Below, in pieces: positions 35,812 to 45,541 of a DNA stretch of 64,000 bases. The stretch lies in contig CP143429.1 of the NCBI GenBank assembly GCA_039636775.1, forward strand, positions 1,426,001-1,490,000, read 5' to 3'. The translations under genes and the position numbers were made by a program. Origin of the DNA: Micrococcaceae bacterium Sec5.8 (GTDB taxonomy: Bacteria; Actinomycetota; Actinomycetes; Actinomycetales; Micrococcaceae). Numbering within the stretch: position 1 is the first letter of the stretch; the number at the start of each line of letters is the position of its first letter. The notes below the pieces were generated by a model. It was not told the origin of the DNA and did not search any database. It saw only the letters and a program-made list of their open reading frames with translations.

Positions 35812-36360
35812 ATGACCGGGGTGATCCTGATCAACGGGCTGCCCGGTTCCGGAAAGTCGACGTTGGCGCGGGAGCTCGCGGCCACGCTGGACCTGCCGCT
35901 CTTTTCCAAGGACGCCTGCAAGGAAAGCCTGTGGACTGGCTCCCGTGCACCGGACCCCGCCGAGTCCAGCGCCCTTGGGCGGCGCGCCGTGGCACTCATG
36001 TGGGCCGCCATCGCCGCCACTCCGGGCCCGGCCGTGGTTGAGTCTTTCTGGTACGCGCCGCGTGATCTTCACCTGCTGCGTGCGGACCTCCGGAGCTCCG
36101 GCAAGAGCGTCGACGTGGAAGTGTGGTGTTCGCTGGCTCCGGCCACCGCGAGGCAGCGCTGCCGGACCCGGGAACGGCACCGAGTGCACCACGCGGCGGA
36201 GAACGACGGCGTGGTCTGGGCTGAGTGGGCACGGCAGGCAGCGCCGCTCGGCCTGGCGCCGGTACTGGACGTGGACACGGAAGAAAAGGTTGACGTCTTC
36301 CGGCTGTGCCGGGCGCTGGAACAGTTTACGTCCGGCCCACCGGCTGTCACCGGCCGGTGA
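35812..36360 (+). CDS. AAA/P-loop kinase-like protein
   Basis: A 182-residue NTPase. The Walker A loop is ILINGLPGSGKSTLAREL (about 4-21), followed by FSKDACKESLW, the switch-like VVESFWYAPRDL segment and a lid region RQRCRTRERHRVHH (about 116-129). It resembles zeta-toxin/chloramphenicol phosphotransferase-type small-molecule kinases; the substrate is unknown, and no antitoxin gene is adjacent. The stop codon lies inside a 42-nt perfect palindrome. Confidence 0.75.
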   Translation: MTGVILINGLPGSGKSTLARELAATLDLPLFSKDACKESLWTGSRAPDPAESSALGRRAVALMWAAIAATPGPAVVESFWYAPRDLHLLRADLRSSGKSVDVEVWCSLAPATARQRCRTRERHRVHHAAENDGVVWAEWARQAAPLGLAPVLDVDTEEKVDVFRLCRALEQFTSGPPAVTGR

Positions 36361-36374
36361 CAGCCGGTGGGCCG
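36333..36374. repeat. 42-nt perfect palindrome at gene end
   Basis: Arms 36333-36353 and 36354-36374 are exact reverse complements with no loop, spanning the stop codon (36358-36360) of the P-loop kinase gene. A degraded partial copy of its centre follows at about 36389-36411. It can act as a terminator hairpin, but the looseless perfect symmetry is unusual. Confidence 0.85.
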
Positions 36375-36439
36375 ATGCCAACTGTCACCAGCTGTCACCG
36401 GCCGGCGACGGTGTCCGCCGGGGGAGCCGGCCGTGAAGT

Positions 36440-36835
36440 TCAGGCCATGGCCTTCGCTTTGAGGGACTCAAATTCGGTCTGGTTGATGGCTCCGGAGTCG
36501 AGCAGGGCCTTGGCCTCGGCGATCTGACCGGCCGGGCCGGACGTCTTCCCGGCGACACGTTGGATGTACTCCTGCTGGGCGGCCTGTTGTTCGGTCACCG
36601 CGGACAGTTGCCGCTCGGCCATGCTGCGACCCCGGGCGATCAGGTAGATGATGGCGCCGAGCCACGGCAGGAAGACCAGCAAGATCGCCCAGCCCGCCTT
36701 ACCCCAGCCGCTCAGTGTGCTGTCGCTGAACATGTCGAACAGGCAACGGAACCACACCATCAGCGCCGAGATCCAGATAAAGAACCAGAAGCTCCACAGC
36801 AGGACGCTTCCAAAGTCCGTCGTAATCGAGTCCAT
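36440..36835 (-). CDS. PLDc_N and SHOCT domain membrane protein
   Basis: A 131-residue protein. An N-terminal membrane segment (about 9-29) is followed by a second one in the cardiolipin-synthase-N-like hairpin (GWAILLVFLPWLGAIIYLIA, about 48-67), then a basic GRSMAERQ stretch, a short coiled linker, and a C-terminal SHOCT motif (QIAEAKALLDSGAINQTEFE, about 102-121). Such small proteins are widespread and functionally uncharacterised. GGAGGAG precedes the ATG. Confidence 0.85.
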   Translation of the reverse strand: MDSITTDFGSVLLWSFWFFIWISALMVWFRCLFDMFSDSTLSGWGKAGWAILLVFLPWLGAIIYLIARGRSMAERQLSAVTEQQAAQQEYIQRVAGKTSGPAGQIAEAKALLDSGAINQTEFESLKAKAMA

Positions 36836-37052
36836 CGATACTCCTCCACTAGTCTGCGTCCGGGCCTGGCCGACTCTTCAAGCACTAAGGGAAGGTCAGG
36901 ACCGGAGACAGCTCTGCTGAGGCCGATGCAGGCCTGTAGTGGCCAGCCTGCCCGTGCAGGCGCCAGGGCACATCGCCCGCAAAGGATGAGGTGGCGACGC
37001 GGACCTTGCGGCCGGCTGCCCGCCCGGAAGAATCCGCCCCGGGAGAATCCGC

Positions 37053-37979
37053 TTAGAACGAGTGCTCCGGTCCGGGGAACTGGCCGGACCGCACCTCCTC
37101 GGCGTAGGCCTTTGCCGCGTCGCTGAGGGCGGTGCGCAGGTCCGCGTACTGCTTCACGAACTTGGCCATCTTTCCGCCGCGCAGACCCGCCATGTCCTGC
37201 CACACGAGCACCTGGCCTGTGGTGGCGTTGCCAGCACCGATGCCCACTGTGGGGACGTCGACGGCGGCGTTCACGGCCGCCGCCGTCTCCGCCGGCACCA
37301 TTTCCATCAGGACGCAGAACGCACCGGCATCAGCGAGGGCGACGGCGTCCTCGATCAAACGCCGGGCGTCGTCCCCGCGGCCCTGGACCCGGTATCCGCC
37401 GAGAGCGTGCTCACTTTGCGGAGTGAAGCCAATATGTGCCATCACCGGAATCCCGGCCTGGACCATGGCCCGGACGGTCTCGGCGTAGAACTTGCCGCCC
37501 TCGATCTTGACGGCGTGGGCGAGTCCTTCCTTCAGGAACCGGACACCGGTGGCAACGGCCTGCTGGGCGGAGACTTCGTAGCTGCCAAAGGGCAGGTCCG
37601 CCACCACCAGCGCGCGCTTGGCTGAGCGGGCGACGGCGCGGCACAGCGGGAGGAGTTCGTCCACGGTGACAGGCAGGCTGGTCTCGTTGCCGAAGACGTT
37701 GTTGGAGGCCGAGTCGCCCACCAGGAGGACCTCGATTCCCGCCTGGTCGAAAATCTCCGCCGTGTACTGGTCGTAGGCGGTCAGCATGGCAAAGCGCTCG
37801 CCGTTGAGCTTGGCCTGGCGCAGGTGGTGCGTGCGGATCCTGGCCACCGGCTTCCGGGTGCCGGGTTCCCGGCCTGCGCTGGGGGACAGCTGGGCTGCGG
37901 GGGCAGCCGCCGGGCCGGTGCCGTAGGGGGCAGGAACTTCTGCGGGCATGCTGGAGTCAGAGTTGCTACGTGTGGCCAT
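37053..37979 (-). CDS. panB: 3-methyl-2-oxobutanoate hydroxymethyltransferase
   Basis: A 308-residue TIM-barrel enzyme of pantothenate synthesis that forms ketopantoate using methylene-tetrahydrofolate. Motifs: [17 protein letters not shown] (about 65-81), [19 protein letters not shown] (magnesium and substrate), [26 protein letters not shown] and the C-terminal [19 protein letters not shown] 45-residue Ala/Pro-rich leader precedes the barrel. A -10 box lies exactly 6 bases before the ATG. No panC or panD is nearby. Confidence 0.95.
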   Translation of the reverse strand: MATRSNSDSSMPAEVPAPYGTGPAAAPAAQLSPSAGREPGTRKPVARIRTHHLRQAKLNGERFAMLTAYDQYTAEIFDQAGIEVLLVGDSASNNVFGNETSLPVTVDELLPLCRAVARSAKRALVVADLPFGSYEVSAQQAVATGVRFLKEGLAHAVKIEGGKFYAETVRAMVQAGIPVMAHIGFTPQSEHALGGYRVQGRGDDARRLIEDAVALADAGAFCVLMEMVPAETAAAVNAAVDVPTVGIGAGNATTGQVLVWQDMAGLRGGKMAKFVKQYADLRTALSDAAKAYAEEVRSGQFPGPEHSF

Positions 37980-37985
37980 GGCACG

Positions 37986-37991
37986 AGCGTA
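37986..37991 (-). promoter_or_regulatory. -10 box of panB (leaderless)
   Basis: TACGCT on the minus strand, 6 bases before the panB ATG, with no ribosome site between. Leaderless transcription is predicted. Confidence 0.55.
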
Positions 37992-38162
37992 GTGCGATAC
38001 CGCGGGTCCTAGCTACCGGGCGCCGGCCCGTGGTCGGGTGAATCACATCACATCCCGCCGGCCCGGCAGGAACGGATTCCGGGCTGCCGGGAATTTCAGG
38101 CCCCCGGTGTTAACGCTGTGTTACGCGCCGCGGCCGCGACAGCAATCGGCGGCAATGATCAG

Positions 38163-38168
38163 TAAAGT
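38163..38168 (+). promoter_or_regulatory. candidate -10 box of glnA2
   Basis: TAAAGT about 72 bases before ATG 38241; the leader would carry the GGAAAGAGG ribosome site. Upstream bases GTTAAC and GTTAC (38108-38123) resemble GlnR half sites but lack the GAAAC partners. Confidence 0.35.
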
Positions 38169-38240
38169 GAACCGTGAGCAGCTGTGGACCTCGGCGTGAT
38201 GGTCCCGGGGCACGGACGAAAGAATTGGAAAGAGGCCGGT

Positions 38241-39581
38241 ATGGATCGCCAGCAAGAGTTTGTCCTTCGGACGATCGAAGAGCGCGACGTGCGGTTCGTG
38301 CGGTTGTGGTTCACCGACGTCGTTGGCTCGCTGAAGTCCGTGGCGCTGGCCCCGGCCGAAGTGGAGGGCGCGTTCGAGGAGGGGCTGGGCTTTGACGGTT
38401 CCTCCATTGAGGGCTTGGCCCGGGTGTTCGAATCCGACATGCTGGCGCAGCCGGACCCCGCCACCTTCCAGATCCTGCCCTGGCGCGGCGAGACGGAAGC
38501 GACGTCGCGGATGTTCTGCGACATCCTCACGCCCGACGGCGAACCCTCCGCCGCCGATCCCCGCAACGTGCTCAAACGCAACCTGGCCAAGGCCGCGGAC
38601 ATGGGCTTCACCTGCTACACGCATCCCGAAATTGAGTTTTACCTGCTGAAGTCCCAGCAGCCCGGTCCGGACGGGTCCCCCGTCCCGGTGGACGAAGGCG
38701 GCTACTTCGACCACGTGCCCGGCGGCGTGGCGCAGGACTTCCGCCGCACGGCCGTCACCATGCTGGAGTCGGTGGGCATTTCGGTTGAGTTCAGCCACCA
38801 CGAGGCCGGCCCCGGCCAGAACGAGATCGACCTGCGCTACGCTGACGCCCTGCAGACCGCTGACAACATCATGACCTTCCGCACTGTGATTAAAGAGGTG
38901 GCGCTGCAGCAGGGAACCTACGCCACCTTCATGCCCAAACCGTTCACGGCCCACCCGGGTTCCGGCATGCACACGCACTTCTCGCTCTTCGAGGGTGATA
39001 CAAATGCCTTTTACGAGGCCGGCGCGGAATTCCAGCTCTCCGAAACCGCGCGGCAGTTTATTGCCGGCATCCTCAAGCACGCTCCCGAGTTCACCGCTGT
39101 CACCAACCAGTTTGTGAACTCCTACAAGCGCCTCTGGGGCGGGGGGGAGGCCCCGAGTTACCTCAGCTGGGGCCACAACAACCGTTCGGCGCTGGTCCGG
39201 GTGCCGCTGTACAAGCCGGGCAAGGGCCAGTCCGCACGGATCGAGTACCGTGGCATCGATTCTGCGGCCAACCCCTACCTCGCGTACGCTGTGCTGCTCG
39301 GGGCCGGGCTCAAGGGCATCGAGGAGGGCTACCAGCTTCCCGCCGCGGCCGAGGACGACATCTGGTCGCTCAGTTCCGCCGAGCGCCGGGCGATGGGCCA
39401 TGACCCGCTTCCGGCCAGCCTGCACGATGCCATCCGTTCGATGGAGGAGTCCGAGCTTATGCCCCAGATCCTTGGTGAGCAGGTCTTCGAGCACTTCCTG
39501 CGCAACAAGCGGGCCGAGTGGCAGGACTACCGTCTCCAGGTCACGCCCTACGAGCTGCAGCGCAACCTCGGCATCCTTTAG
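38241..39581 (+). CDS. glnA2: glutamine synthetase, GSI-alpha type (GlnA2)
   Basis: A 446-residue type I glutamine synthetase, the length of mycobacterial GlnA2. It has the N-terminal beta-grasp (FVRLWFTDVVGSLKSVALAP), the DGSSIEG latch, catalytic KPFTAHPGSGMHTHFSLFEG and the ENRSA-like RIEYRGIDSAANPYLA segment. The loop that carries the adenylylation tyrosine in GSI-beta here reads DIWSLSSAERRAMG, with Trp in its place, so GlnE should not modify it. ATG 38241 follows GGAAAGAGG; the frame extends 19 codons upstream without conservation. glnE follows 9 bases later. Some GlnA2-type enzymes elsewhere act on polyamines or other amines, so activity is not certain. Confidence 0.92.
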   Translation: MDRQQEFVLRTIEERDVRFVRLWFTDVVGSLKSVALAPAEVEGAFEEGLGFDGSSIEGLARVFESDMLAQPDPATFQILPWRGETEATSRMFCDILTPDGEPSAADPRNVLKRNLAKAADMGFTCYTHPEIEFYLLKSQQPGPDGSPVPVDEGGYFDHVPGGVAQDFRRTAVTMLESVGISVEFSHHEAGPGQNEIDLRYADALQTADNIMTFRTVIKEVALQQGTYATFMPKPFTAHPGSGMHTHFSLFEGDTNAFYEAGAEFQLSETARQFIAGILKHAPEFTAVTNQFVNSYKRLWGGGEAPSYLSWGHNNRSALVRVPLYKPGKGQSARIEYRGIDSAANPYLAYAVLLGAGLKGIEEGYQLPAAAEDDIWSLSSAERRAMGHDPLPASLHDAIRSMEESELMPQILGEQVFEHFLRNKRAEWQDYRLQVTPYELQRNLGIL

Positions 39582-39590
39582 GCGGTCCGG

Positions 39591-42500
39591 GTGAGTCTGG
39601 CACGACGCCTCATTGCGGCTGGTTTCAGCGATCTGGACAAGGGGGAACGGTTCCTCGCCGCCCCGGAACTGGACGGCCTGGACCAGGACGTTTTGTTCGC
39701 AGGACTGCAGCTTGCCGCCAACCCCGACACGGCGCTGCAGTCCCTCGTGCGGCTGATCGAAAAGCACCACGACCTGCGGACCCTGGCGGTTGCGGACTTG
39801 GACCGCAGCGAGCCCATGTACCGGGTGCTGGGCGCCTCCGAGGCGCTCGGCGAGTTCCTGATCCGGCACCCCGAGCACCTGGACGCCTTCGAGGTGACCG
39901 CCAGCCCCGAACCACGTGCCGCGGACACCGCCGAGCTGCGCGGGCGGCTCTTGCAGTCGGTGCGCGCCGACCCGAAATCCGCCCGGCCGGTGGCTGCGCT
40001 CACCGGGCAGGAAGGGTATGAGGCGCTCCGCACCGAGTACCGCCGCGGCCTTGTGGAACTGGCCGTCAAGGACCTCTGCGCGGCCGACCCGCTGGACTTC
40101 CTGCCCGCTGCCGGGGCCGAGCTCGCGGACCTTGCCGGTGCCGCCATCGAGGCTGCCCTGGCCGTTTCCCGCGCCGAGGCGGCACAGCAGTTCAGCGCCG
40201 CTGAGGTGGCCGACGTCGGACTTGCCGTCATCGGCATGGGCAAGTGCGGAGCCCGGGAACTGAACTACATTTCCGACGTCGACGTCATCTACGTGATCGA
40301 CCCCGGGGAACTCGACGATTCGCGCGCCAGCACCATCGGCACGGCCCTGGCCTCCGGCATTTCCCGGGCCATCATGTCCACCGGGCGGGAACCAGGGCTG
40401 TGGGAGGTCGACGCGAACCTGCGCCCGGAAGGCAAGTCCGGCCCGCTGGTCAGAACTCTGGCCTCGCATGAGAGCTACTACGCCCGGTGGGCTGAGAGCT
40501 GGGAGTTCCAGGCGCTGCTCAAGGCCCGGACCATCGCCGGGGACACCGTGCTCGGCGCCCGCTACGAGTCCGCCCTCGCGCCGCTGATCTGGTCTTCGGC
40601 CGGCCGGGAGGGATTCGTTGAATCCGTCCGCTCCATGCGCCGCCGCGTCACCGAGCACATCCCCGCCGAGGAGGAGCAGCGCCAAATCAAACTCGGGCGG
40701 GGAGGCCTGCGCGACGTCGAGTTCACCGTCCAGCTGCTGCAGCTGGTCCACGGCAAAGCCGACGAGTCCCTGCGGTGCCGGGACACCACCTCCGCGATCG
40801 CCGCCCTGTCCGCCGGCGGGTACATCGGCCGTTCGGACGCCGCCGAATTCGACCGCGACTACCGCTACCTCCGGCTGCTCGAACACCGGATCCAGCTGTT
40901 CCAGCTGCGCCGCACCCACCTCATGCCAGTTAATGAAGCCGCGCTGCGGGCCCTCGCCAAAGCCGCGCTGGGGCCCTTCTCCAGTGAACGGCCCAAACCC
41001 GATGCCCTCATGGGGGCCTGGCGGAAAACCAAGCGCTCGGTCCGGGAGCTGCACGAACGCATCTTTTACCGGCCGCTGCTGAACACGGCGGCGGCACTCA
41101 GCAGCGAGGAAGCCCGGCTCAGTCCGGAAGCCGCGCAGGGGCGCCTCGCCGCCCTCGGTTACCTCGACCCGGCAGGTGCCATGCGGCACATCGAAGCGCT
41201 GACCGGCGGGGTCAGCCGGCGCGCCGCCCTTCAGCGCCAGCTTCTGCCGGTTCTGCTCGGATGGCTCGCGGAGGGTGTGGACCCCGACGCCGGCCTGCTG
41301 GCCTTCCGCCGGGTCAGTGAAGCTCTCGGCACCACCCACTGGTACCTCGGCATGCTCCGGGATTCGACGGCGGCCGCCGAGCGGCTCTGCCACGTGCTGT
41401 CCAATTCCCGGTTGATCGCGGACCTCCTGGAGGTTTCGCCCGAATCCGTGGCCTGGCTCGGCTCGGATAAAGAACTCGTGCCGGTGACGTTCGAGGCGCA
41501 GTGGCTTGAGATTGCCGCCAAAATGTCCCGGCACGCGGATCCGGAAAGCGCCATGCGCCTGATCCGGCTGATCCGCCGGCGCGAAATCCTGCGGATCGCG
41601 ATCGCGGACAGTGCAGGGCTGCTGGACCAGGACCAGGTGGGCGCAGCGCTGGCAGACACGGACCGGGCGGCGGTCCTGGGCGCGCTGCGCGTCGCGGAAA
41701 CCGTCGTGGCGGCAGGGGAGCCACTCAAGACGCACGTGCTGGTGGTCGCGATGGGACGGCAGGGCGGCCGGGAGATTGGCTACGGCTCGGACGCGGACGT
41801 CATGTACGTGCACCGCGGGCTGCCGGGGATCCCGGATGATGAGGCCCAGCAGCAGGCGCTGCAGATTGTGGGACGGCTCTCGAACCTGCTGACCCAGCCG
41901 CTCAAGCCTGCCATCCTCGCCGAACGCGTCCTGCTGGTCGACGCCGACCTTCGCCCCGAGGGTAAGAGCGGGCCGATGGTGCGGTCACTGGAATCCTATG
42001 CGGAGTACTACCGGCGGTGGTCGCTGGTCTGGGAAGCCCAGGCGCTGCTGCGGGCTCGCCCGATGGCGGGTGATGACGAACTGGCCGCTGACTTCGTGGC
42101 GCTGATTGATCCCATCCGCTACCCCGAATCCCTCGCCGAGCAGGACGTTCGCGAGGTCCGGCGCGTGAAGGCACGGGTGGAAGCCGAACGGTTGCCCCGC
42201 GGAGCTGACCCCGCCCGGCACCTGAAGCTGGGCCGCGGCGGCCTTAGCGACGTCGAATGGCTGACCCAGCTGCTGCAGCTGCAGCACGCCGGAGAGCATC
42301 CCGGGCTGCGGACCACGTCCACGGTCGACGCGCTGGAGGCAGCGGCCGGCGCCGGGCTCCTGGAAGCGGGGGACGTGGTCATCCTCCTCCGGGCCTGGCG
42401 CCTGGCGAGCCGGATCCGCTCGGCCAACGTGATCTGGACCGGACGGGCGTCGGACGTGCTGGCGTCCTCCCGCCGGGACCTCGAGGCGGTGGCCCGCTGG

Positions 42501-42602
42501 TGCGGCTACGGACACGGCAACGCCGCCGCGCTGGAAGAGGACTACCTCCGGCTCAGCCGCCGGGCGCGGGGCGTTTTCGAACGTGTTTTTTATGGCCAGT
42601 AG
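39591..42602 (+). CDS. glnE: glutamine synthetase adenylyltransferase/adenylyl-removing enzyme
   Basis: A 1003-residue bifunctional enzyme that adds AMP to, and removes it from, glutamine synthetase. Two nucleotidyltransferase domains are clear: the N-terminal one with GMGKCGARELNYISDVDVIY (about 216-235) and LRPEGKSGPLVRTLASHESY; the C-terminal one with AMGRQGGREIGYGSDADVMY (about 720-739) and DLRPEGKSGPMVRSLESYAEY split across the second metal site. Both keep the G-x11-DxD metal residues. Helical regulatory segments lie between. The likely target is the GSI-beta enzyme at 46513-47937. GTG start. Confidence 0.95.
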   Translation: MSLARRLIAAGFSDLDKGERFLAAPELDGLDQDVLFAGLQLAANPDTALQSLVRLIEKHHDLRTLAVADLDRSEPMYRVLGASEALGEFLIRHPEHLDAFEVTASPEPRAADTAELRGRLLQSVRADPKSARPVAALTGQEGYEALRTEYRRGLVELAVKDLCAADPLDFLPAAGAELADLAGAAIEAALAVSRAEAAQQFSAAEVADVGLAVIGMGKCGARELNYISDVDVIYVIDPGELDDSRASTIGTALASGISRAIMSTGREPGLWEVDANLRPEGKSGPLVRTLASHESYYARWAESWEFQALLKARTIAGDTVLGARYESALAPLIWSSAGREGFVESVRSMRRRVTEHIPAEEEQRQIKLGRGGLRDVEFTVQLLQLVHGKADESLRCRDTTSAIAALSAGGYIGRSDAAEFDRDYRYLRLLEHRIQLFQLRRTHLMPVNEAALRALAKAALGPFSSERPKPDALMGAWRKTKRSVRELHERIFYRPLLNTAAALSSEEARLSPEAAQGRLAALGYLDPAGAMRHIEALTGGVSRRAALQRQLLPVLLGWLAEGVDPDAGLLAFRRVSEALGTTHWYLGMLRDSTAAAERLCHVLSNSRLIADLLEVSPESVAWLGSDKELVPVTFEAQWLEIAAKMSRHADPESAMRLIRLIRRREILRIAIADSAGLLDQDQVGAALADTDRAAVLGALRVAETVVAAGEPLKTHVLVVAMGRQGGREIGYGSDADVMYVHRGLPGIPDDEAQQQALQIVGRLSNLLTQPLKPAILAERVLLVDADLRPEGKSGPMVRSLESYAEYYRRWSLVWEAQALLRARPMAGDDELAADFVALIDPIRYPESLAEQDVREVRRVKARVEAERLPRGADPARHLKLGRGGLSDVEWLTQLLQLQHAGEHPGLRTTSTVDALEAAAGAGLLEAGDVVILLRAWRLASRIRSANVIWTGRASDVLASSRRDLEAVARWCGYGHGNAAALEEDYLRLSRRARGVFERVFYGQ

Positions 42603-42625
42603 CCGGCCACGCGGCGCCGCGGTGC

Positions 42626-42651
42626 GGCTCCCGGCGGGACTGCCGGGAGCC
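42626..42651 (+). terminator. hairpin after glnE
   Basis: Perfect 10-bp arms (42626-42635/42642-42651) with a 6-base loop, 24 bases past the glnE stop. No T run follows. Confidence 0.55.
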
Positions 42652-42757
42652 CGCCGGCGGAGGGCGCTGGCAAAGGGCGCTGGCAAATGCGGGTAGCCTC
42701 TAGGGGTACTTTGCCGGTCCTGTGACCGGTGCCGCACTTCACTAGGGGTTGTAAATC

Positions 42758-44278
42758 TTGCCCAGATTCCAGCAGGCCGGGACCGCCAGGCCGCGGACAG
42801 CCGCAATCGTCGGAGCGTTGCTGGCTTTAGCCGCAATGCTCTTCGGAGCCGCCGGCGCGGCCGCGTCCCCGGCTGAGCCGCCCGCCGCCACAGCCGCCGG
42901 TGCAGCGCACCAGGCGGCCGCGCCGTCGAGCCTTTCCGGCAAAACGTTCGTCATCGGCACGGACACCACGTTCGCTCCCTTCGAGTTCCGTGACGCGGGC
43001 GGTGAACTGACCGGCATCGACATGGACATCATCCGGGAGATCGCGAAGGGCCAGGGCTTCGCCGTTGAGATCAAGTCGCTGGGCTTCAACGCGGCCCTGC
43101 AGGCGCTGTCCTCCAACCAGGTGGACGGCGTCATCGCGGGCATGTCCATCACCGAGCCCCGCAAGCAGATCTATGACTTCTCGGAACCCTACTTTGAGTC
43201 GGGCGTCCAGATGGCCGTCGCCAAGTCCAACACGGACATCAAAGGCTATGCGGACCTCCAGGGAAAGACCGTCACCGCCAAGACCGGCAGCGAGGGCGAA
43301 ACATTCGCTAAATCGATCGCCGGCACGTACGGCTTCACGGTCAAGTCCCTGGACCAGTCCGCCACCATGTACGAGCTCGTGAAGTCCGGGAACGCCGTCG
43401 CCGTCTTTGACGACTACCCGGTCCTGGCCTACGGGATCAGCCAGAACAACGGCCTCAAAGCCGTCTCCGAAAAGGAAAAGGGCGGCTCGTACGGATTCGC
43501 CGTCAACAAGGGCCGGAATCCGGAACTGCTGCAGGCGTTCAACACCGGACTGGCCGAGCTGAAGGCCAGCGGGACGTACCAGACGATTCTGGACAAGTAC
43601 CTCAAGGACCCCGGGCAGGCGGCCCAGTCCAGCTTCTGGGACCTGCTGACCGGCAGCTTCCCGGCCTTGATGAAGGGCCTCGGCAACACCGTCCTGGTCA
43701 CTGCGATCTCCTTCGTTCTGGCCATGCTGATCGGCCTGTTCATGGGCTTCCTGAAGATATCCACCAGCGTTGTGCTGCGTGGCATCGCCACCACCTTCGT
43801 CAGCATCTTCCGCGGCACGCCGCTGCTGGTCTGGGCCTTCTTCTTCTACTTCGGCATCCCGCAGCTGACCGGCCAGCCGATCGACATCTGGGTGGCCGGA
43901 GTGCTGACGCTCAGCCTCAACGCCGGCGCCTACATCACCGAAATCGTCCGGGGCTCAATCCAGTCCGTGGACCCGGGACAGCTCGAAGCCAGCCGCAGCC
44001 TCGGCCTGGGCTACGCCAAGTCCATGCAAAAAGTCGTGGTCCCGCAAGCTTTCAAGATCATGACCCCCTCCCTGATCAACCAGCTGATCATCATGCTTAA
44101 AGACAGCTCGCTGCTGCTCGCCATCGGCTTCGCCGAACTGCTCTACCAGGGCCAGCAAATCTACGCCGGCAACTTCCGGATCACCGAAACCCTGCTGATC
44201 GTCGCAGTCCTGTACTTTGTGGTGATCATGCTCCTGACCAAGCTGGCAAACGTTGCGGATAAGAGGTTCAACAAATGA
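42758..44278 (+). CDS. glutamine-type ABC transporter binding protein-permease fusion
   Basis: A 506-residue fusion. Residues 1-37 are a signal sequence or anchor ending near AGAAASPA; about 60-285 is a solute-binding domain of the polar amino acid family ([37 protein letters not shown]); about 300-500 is a HisM/GlnP-type permease with five membrane spans and the ATPase-docking EAA loop ([20 protein letters not shown]). The TTG start at 42758 has AGGGG upstream. It overlaps the ATPase gene by 4 bases. Glutamine is the likely substrate from family and from the nitrogen-gene neighbourhood. Confidence 0.9.
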   Translation: MPRFQQAGTARPRTAAIVGALLALAAMLFGAAGAAASPAEPPAATAAGAAHQAAAPSSLSGKTFVIGTDTTFAPFEFRDAGGELTGIDMDIIREIAKGQGFAVEIKSLGFNAALQALSSNQVDGVIAGMSITEPRKQIYDFSEPYFESGVQMAVAKSNTDIKGYADLQGKTVTAKTGSEGETFAKSIAGTYGFTVKSLDQSATMYELVKSGNAVAVFDDYPVLAYGISQNNGLKAVSEKEKGGSYGFAVNKGRNPELLQAFNTGLAELKASGTYQTILDKYLKDPGQAAQSSFWDLLTGSFPALMKGLGNTVLVTAISFVLAMLIGLFMGFLKISTSVVLRGIATTFVSIFRGTPLLVWAFFFYFGIPQLTGQPIDIWVAGVLTLSLNAGAYITEIVRGSIQSVDPGQLEASRSLGLGYAKSMQKVVVPQAFKIMTPSLINQLIIMLKDSSLLLAIGFAELLYQGQQIYAGNFRITETLLIVAVLYFVVIMLLTKLANVADKRFNK

Positions 44279-45024
44279 CCACGGCAGTCACTGCACCCAG
44301 CAAAATCTCCGTCCGGGAGCTGAAGAAGTCCTTTGGCTCCAATGAAGTTCTCAAGGGCATCAACGCCGAGGTGGCCGAGGGTGAGGTGGTTTGTGTGATC
44401 GGACCCTCGGGGTCCGGAAAGTCCACGTTCCTGCGCTGCCTGAACAAGCTCGATGACATCACCGCCGGCCACGTCACCGTGGACGGCTTCGACGTCACCG
44501 ACCCCAAGGTCGACATCAATGAGGTCCGCCGGCACATCGGCATGGTCTTCCAGCACTTCAACCTGTTCCCGCACATGTCTGTGCTCGAGAACATCATGCT
44601 GGCGCCGGTTGAGTCGAAGAAGCTGGGTAAGGACGAAGCGAAGGCCAGCGCCCTCAAGCTGCTGGACCGCGTCGGGCTCGCGGAGAAGGCCGACGCCCGC
44701 CCCGCGTCCCTCTCCGGCGGCCAGAAGCAGCGCGTCGCGATCGCCCGGGCACTGGCGATGAACCCGGACATCATGCTCTTTGATGAGGCCACCTCTGCGC
44801 TGGACCCGGAAATGGTGGGCGAAGTGCTGCAGGTGATCAAGGATCTCGCCGGCGAGGGCATGACGATGGTACTGGTTACCCATGAAATGGGCTTCGCCCG
44901 CGAAGTGGCCGACCGGGTGCTGTTCATGGCAGACGGGGTCATCTGCGAGCAGGGCGCTCCGGAGGAGCTGTTCGGCAATCCGCAGCAGCAGCGGACCCGG
45001 GACTTCCTCTCCAAAGTGCTGTAG
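44275..45024 (+). CDS. glnQ: polar amino acid ABC transporter ATPase
   Basis: A 249-residue ATPase energising the fused permease upstream. Walker A is [14 protein letters not shown] (about 43-56), the Q-loop [15 protein letters not shown] signature [15 protein letters not shown], Walker [15 protein letters not shown] and switch His in [10 protein letters not shown]. It belongs to the GlnQ/HisP group of one-domain polar amino acid ATPases. The ATG overlaps the stop of the fusion gene; a hairpin follows. Confidence 0.93.
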   Translation: MTTAVTAPSKISVRELKKSFGSNEVLKGINAEVAEGEVVCVIGPSGSGKSTFLRCLNKLDDITAGHVTVDGFDVTDPKVDINEVRRHIGMVFQHFNLFPHMSVLENIMLAPVESKKLGKDEAKASALKLLDRVGLAEKADARPASLSGGQKQRVAIARALAMNPDIMLFDEATSALDPEMVGEVLQVIKDLAGEGMTMVLVTHEMGFAREVADRVLFMADGVICEQGAPEELFGNPQQQRTRDFLSKVL

Positions 45025-45033
45025 TGTCACCCG

Positions 45034-45066
45034 CGCTCCGCCGGGGGCTGACACTCCGGCGGAGCG
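45034..45066 (+). terminator. hairpin after the amino acid transporter operon
   Basis: Perfect 11-bp arms (45034-45044/45056-45066) with an 11-base loop just after the glnQ stop. No T run; the next gene's -10 box follows 5 bases later. Confidence 0.65.
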
Positions 45067-45070
45067 GTGC

Positions 45071-45076
45071 TACTTT
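45071..45076 (+). promoter_or_regulatory. -10 box of the VOC gene (leaderless)
   Basis: TACTTT lies 6 bases before ATG 45083 and no ribosome site is present. Confidence 0.5.
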
Positions 45077-45082
45077 GTCCGC

Positions 45083-45499
45083 ATGGCCAGAGAACTTTTT
45101 GTCAACCTTCCGGTCCGGGACCTCGACACGACAGTGCAGTTTTTCACCGCATTGGGTTTCTCGTTCAATCCCGACTTCACCGATGAGAATGCCACCTGCA
45201 TGATCGTCAACGACGGGGCGTACGTGATGCTGCTGGTCGAGGCGTACTTCAAGACCTTCACGTCGAAGACTGTGGCGGATGCCTCCGGGGCTGCCGAGGT
45301 CATCATGTCCTTCTCCCTGGACAGCCGCGAGGCCGTCGACGAGCTCATCCGGACGGCGCTGACTGCCGGCGGGTCGCCGTCCCAGGAAGCGCAGGACTTC
45401 GGCTTCATGTACACCCACAGCTTTCAGGACCCCGACGGCCACCTGTGGGAGGTCTTCTGGATGGATCCGGCCGGGCCGCCCAAGGAGGCGGCGCTCTGA
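45083..45499 (+). CDS. VOC family (glyoxalase/bleomycin-resistance fold) protein
   Basis: A 138-residue protein of two beta-alpha-beta-beta-beta units. It starts MARELFVNLPVRDLDTTVQF and ends with FQDPDGHLWEVFWMDP, the typical metal-ligand glutamate strand of this superfamily. Members of this subgroup (PhnB/glyoxalase-like) are mostly uncharacterised. ATG 45083 is set by the -10 box 6 bases upstream and the conserved N-terminus. Confidence 0.87.
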   Translation: MARELFVNLPVRDLDTTVQFFTALGFSFNPDFTDENATCMIVNDGAYVMLLVEAYFKTFTSKTVADASGAAEVIMSFSLDSREAVDELIRTALTAGGSPSQEAQDFGFMYTHSFQDPDGHLWEVFWMDPAGPPKEAAL

Positions 45500-45541
45500 C
45501 CTGAGCTCTTTGGCCGGGGGTCCTGGGGCCGCCCGGGTGGG

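Noticed and set aside
35812-36360. Zeta-toxin of a toxin-antitoxin pair
   Set aside because: The P-loop kinase resembles the fold, but the preceding 55-residue protein is SPOR-like and not a known antitoxin.
38121-41813. A 1230-codon minus-strand open frame
   Set aside because: Antisense shadow of glnA2 and glnE; composition is His/Gly/Arg-rich without any recognisable domain.
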